From NCBI GenBank assembly GCA_009885355.1, contig VFKW01000086.1, positions 1-6,164 on the forward strand: a stretch of 6,164 bases of DNA, written 5' to 3'. Source of the stretch: Candidatus Berkelbacteria bacterium. Lineage in GTDB: Bacteria; Patescibacteriota; UBA1384; VFKW01. The position numbers and the translations under genes were made by a program. The notes beneath the pieces are model-generated. The model ran no database searches. It was given only the letters and a program-made list of their open reading frames with translations, and was not told the DNA's origin. Shown one piece after another: positions 5,062 through 6,164 of the stretch (the stretch's first letter is position 1; each line of letters starts with the position of its first letter).

Positions 5062-5187
5062 AATGACAAATTTCAAATTTCAAATGTCAAAAGAAAACCA
5101 AAATCCAAAGATCAAAATTTTGACATTTAGTCATTTGTTCGCCGGTTGGCGAATTGATTGGAAATTAGGATTTTGACATTAGAATTT
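5062..5187. repeat. Interspersed AT-rich repeat, copy B (atpA-atpG spacer)
   Basis: This 126-bp element fills nearly all the spacer between atpA and atpG. Its first 75 bp match copy A (1461-1535) with two substitutions, and its last 37 bp match with one. It differs mainly by a 13-bp net insertion that makes a small hairpin (5138-5153). It ends 10 bp before the atpG ATG, so its right end abuts the ribosome-binding site AAGGA (5189-5193). Confidence 0.85.
5138..5153. repeat. Small palindrome inserted in copy B
   Basis: TTCGCC (5138-5143), loop GGTT, and GGCGAA (5148-5153) form a perfect 6-bp stem. Copy A lacks it at the matching point (1536/1537). It is GC-rich inside an AT-rich element. Confidence 0.7.
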
Positions 5188-5197
5188 TAAGGATATT

Positions 5198-6073
5198 ATG
5201 GCTAGCACGCAAGAAATACGACGAAGAATTAAATCAGTCAAAAATACGCGTCAGATCACCAAGGCGATGGAAATGGTGGCGGCGTCAAAAATGCGACGAG
5301 CGCAGGATTCGACTATAAAAAGTCGGGCCTATGCTCATGAAGCTTTAAAATTGCTCAAAAACTTGGCGGGGAAGGCTGATGAAACGATTCATCCACTGCT
5401 TTCGAGCCGTGAGATTAAATCAATTTTGGCTATCGTAGTTAGCTCTGACAAGGGAATGTGCGGTGGTTATAATAGTCAAATTTTAAAAAAAACAATTCAT
5501 TTTATTGGCGAAAATAAAGATAAAAAAATCAATTGGGTAGCGATTGGTAAAAGATCGGAACATATCTTAAAGAAACTGGATCAATCGATTGTCGCATCAT
5601 TTAGTAATTTTCCAACTTATCCACAAAACAGCGATATTTCACCAATTAGCAAAATCGGTATTGACGGGTTCCAGACGGATAAATATGATCAAGTGGTGAT
5701 TATTTTTACCAAATTTATCTCAACTTTGAAACAGGAGCCGGTTGCAAAAATACTATTGCCGATGTCTTTGATCAGAGCGACAGAATTATTGGAGGAAACA
5801 GTTGATAAAAATGGCGCAAATTATGAATATGAACCTGATCAAAATATAGTTTTGAATTATGTTTTGCCCCGACTTTCTGAGACCCAGATTTTTCATGCGA
5901 TTTTAGAGGCAATTGCCTCGGAGCAATCAGCTAGGATGATGGCGATGAAGAATGCTTCGGACAATGCCGGAGAATTGATTGATGATCTGACGCTGACTTA
6001 CAATTCAATGCGGCAGGCGTCGATTACCCAGGAATTGGCAGAAGTGAGCGCGGGGAGCGCGGCGATTAAATGA
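5198..6073 (+). CDS. atpG: F1Fo ATP synthase subunit gamma (central shaft)
   Basis: Gamma is the rotating shaft that links the c ring to the alpha/beta head. The 291-residue product matches the family length (E. coli 287). The N-terminal helix has the conserved ITKAMEMVAASKMRRAQ at 20-36. The Rossmann-like domain begins with ILAIVVSSDKGMCGGYN (about 76-92). The C-terminal helix has ASDNAGELIDDLTLTYN at 253-269 and ITQELAEVSAGSAA (276-289), close to the family signature, with Ser where Ala usually follows the glycine. The ATG at 5198 has AAGGA at 5189-5193 with a 4-nt spacer. Repeat copy B fills the spacer from atpA. The TGA stop lies within a perfect hairpin (6064-6090). Gene order predicts atpD next, beyond the window. 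Confidence 0.97.
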   Translation: MASTQEIRRRIKSVKNTRQITKAMEMVAASKMRRAQDSTIKSRAYAHEALKLLKNLAGKADETIHPLLSSREIKSILAIVVSSDKGMCGGYNSQILKKTIHFIGENKDKKINWVAIGKRSEHILKKLDQSIVASFSNFPTYPQNSDISPISKIGIDGFQTDKYDQVVIIFTKFISTLKQEPVAKILLPMSLIRATELLEETVDKNGANYEYEPDQNIVLNYVLPRLSETQIFHAILEAIASEQSARMMAMKNASDNAGELIDDLTLTYNSMRQASITQELAEVSAGSAAIK

Positions 6074-6090
6074 TCGAAGATCATTTAATC
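6064..6090 (+). other. Perfect hairpin spanning the atpG stop codon
   Basis: GATTAAATGATC (6064-6075) and GATCATTTAATC (6079-6090) form an exact 12-bp stem around a GAA loop. The TGA stop (6071-6073) is inside the left arm. No T tract follows, so it is not a standard terminator. It could protect the mRNA 3' end, partly attenuate transcription or mark a processing point before atpD; these are inferences. Confidence 0.7.
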
Positions 6091-6092
6091 AG

Positions 6093-6164
6093 TAGTTGGT
6101 AGTTGGTAGTTGGTAGTTAGTAGTTTGTAGATGGTAGTTGGTAGCTGGTATTCGGTAGTTGGTA
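6093..6164. repeat. Tandem TAGTTGG heptamer array running off the window
   Basis: Ten 7-nt units run from 6093 to 6162, with a further TA at the edge. Five are exact TAGTTGG (units 1-3, 7 and 10). The others differ by one or two bases: TAGTTAG, TAGTTTG, TAGATGG, TAGCTGG and TATTCGG. The array starts 2 bp after the atpG hairpin and continues past the window, so its full length is unknown. Confidence 0.92.

Noticed and set aside
1519..5178. Perfect TTGACA hexamers in copies A and B (1519, 1559, 5120, 5173) as -35 boxes
   Set aside because: None has a good -10 at 16-18 bp. The best partner (TATTAT, 5194) has a 15-bp spacer and overlaps the atpG start codon. The hexamer is simply part of the repeat word TTTTGACATT.
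6093..6164. CRISPR array
   Set aside because: Units are 7 bp, directly adjacent, with no spacers of unique sequence.

Overview
The window carries most of an F-type (F1Fo) ATP synthase operon on the + strand. The gene order is atpB (a), atpE (c), atpF (b), atpH (delta), atpA (alpha), atpG (gamma). The 3' end of an unrelated, unrecognised gene lies upstream, separated by a strong intrinsic terminator. The beta (atpD) and epsilon (atpC) genes are not present and would be expected just past the right edge. AT-rich DNA, a compact c subunit, and spacers packed with short AT-rich repeat words suggest a Patescibacteria/CPR-type bacterium. That assignment is an inference from style, not proof. The genes read through in the standard code: TGA ends atpG and none of the recognised proteins needs TGA as a sense codon.

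Layout: 1-378 is the partial upstream gene and 386-413 its terminator. Positions 414-683 form an AT-rich leader with a likely sigma-70-type promoter (583-610) and a palindromic repeat. atpB is 684-1460 and atpE 1661-1867, followed by a 253 bp spacer holding three repeat elements. atpF (2121-2618) and atpH (2611-3123) overlap by 8 bp. A 144 bp spacer with a heptamer array and two palindromic elements precedes atpA (3268-5055). A 142 bp spacer filled by a repeat precedes atpG (5198-6073). The window ends in a hairpin over the atpG stop codon and a tandem heptamer array that runs off the edge.

The enzyme looks functional. The a subunit has its essential arginine, and the c subunit has its ion-binding glutamate without the usual Na+ ligands, so proton coupling is likely. 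Subunit b is a membrane-anchored coiled coil, delta keeps its C-terminal motif, alpha has Walker A/B and the arginine finger, and gamma has both conserved terminal helices. Together they give the Fo channel and rotor ring, the peripheral stalk, the central shaft and the non-catalytic F1 subunit.

The unusual part is the repeat load. Almost every junction between genes holds repeats, and most are built from 7-nt words (AATGTCA-, AGTATTA- and TAGTTGG-like). Two copies about 3.6 kb apart are nearly identical. The same material continues in frame into the 3' end of atpA, giving alpha an extra tail of about 94 residues (acidic, then repeat-encoded, then lysine-rich). The c subunit also has alanines in place of the three central glycines of its ring-packing motif. 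I see no separate defence, mobile-element or RNA system here.
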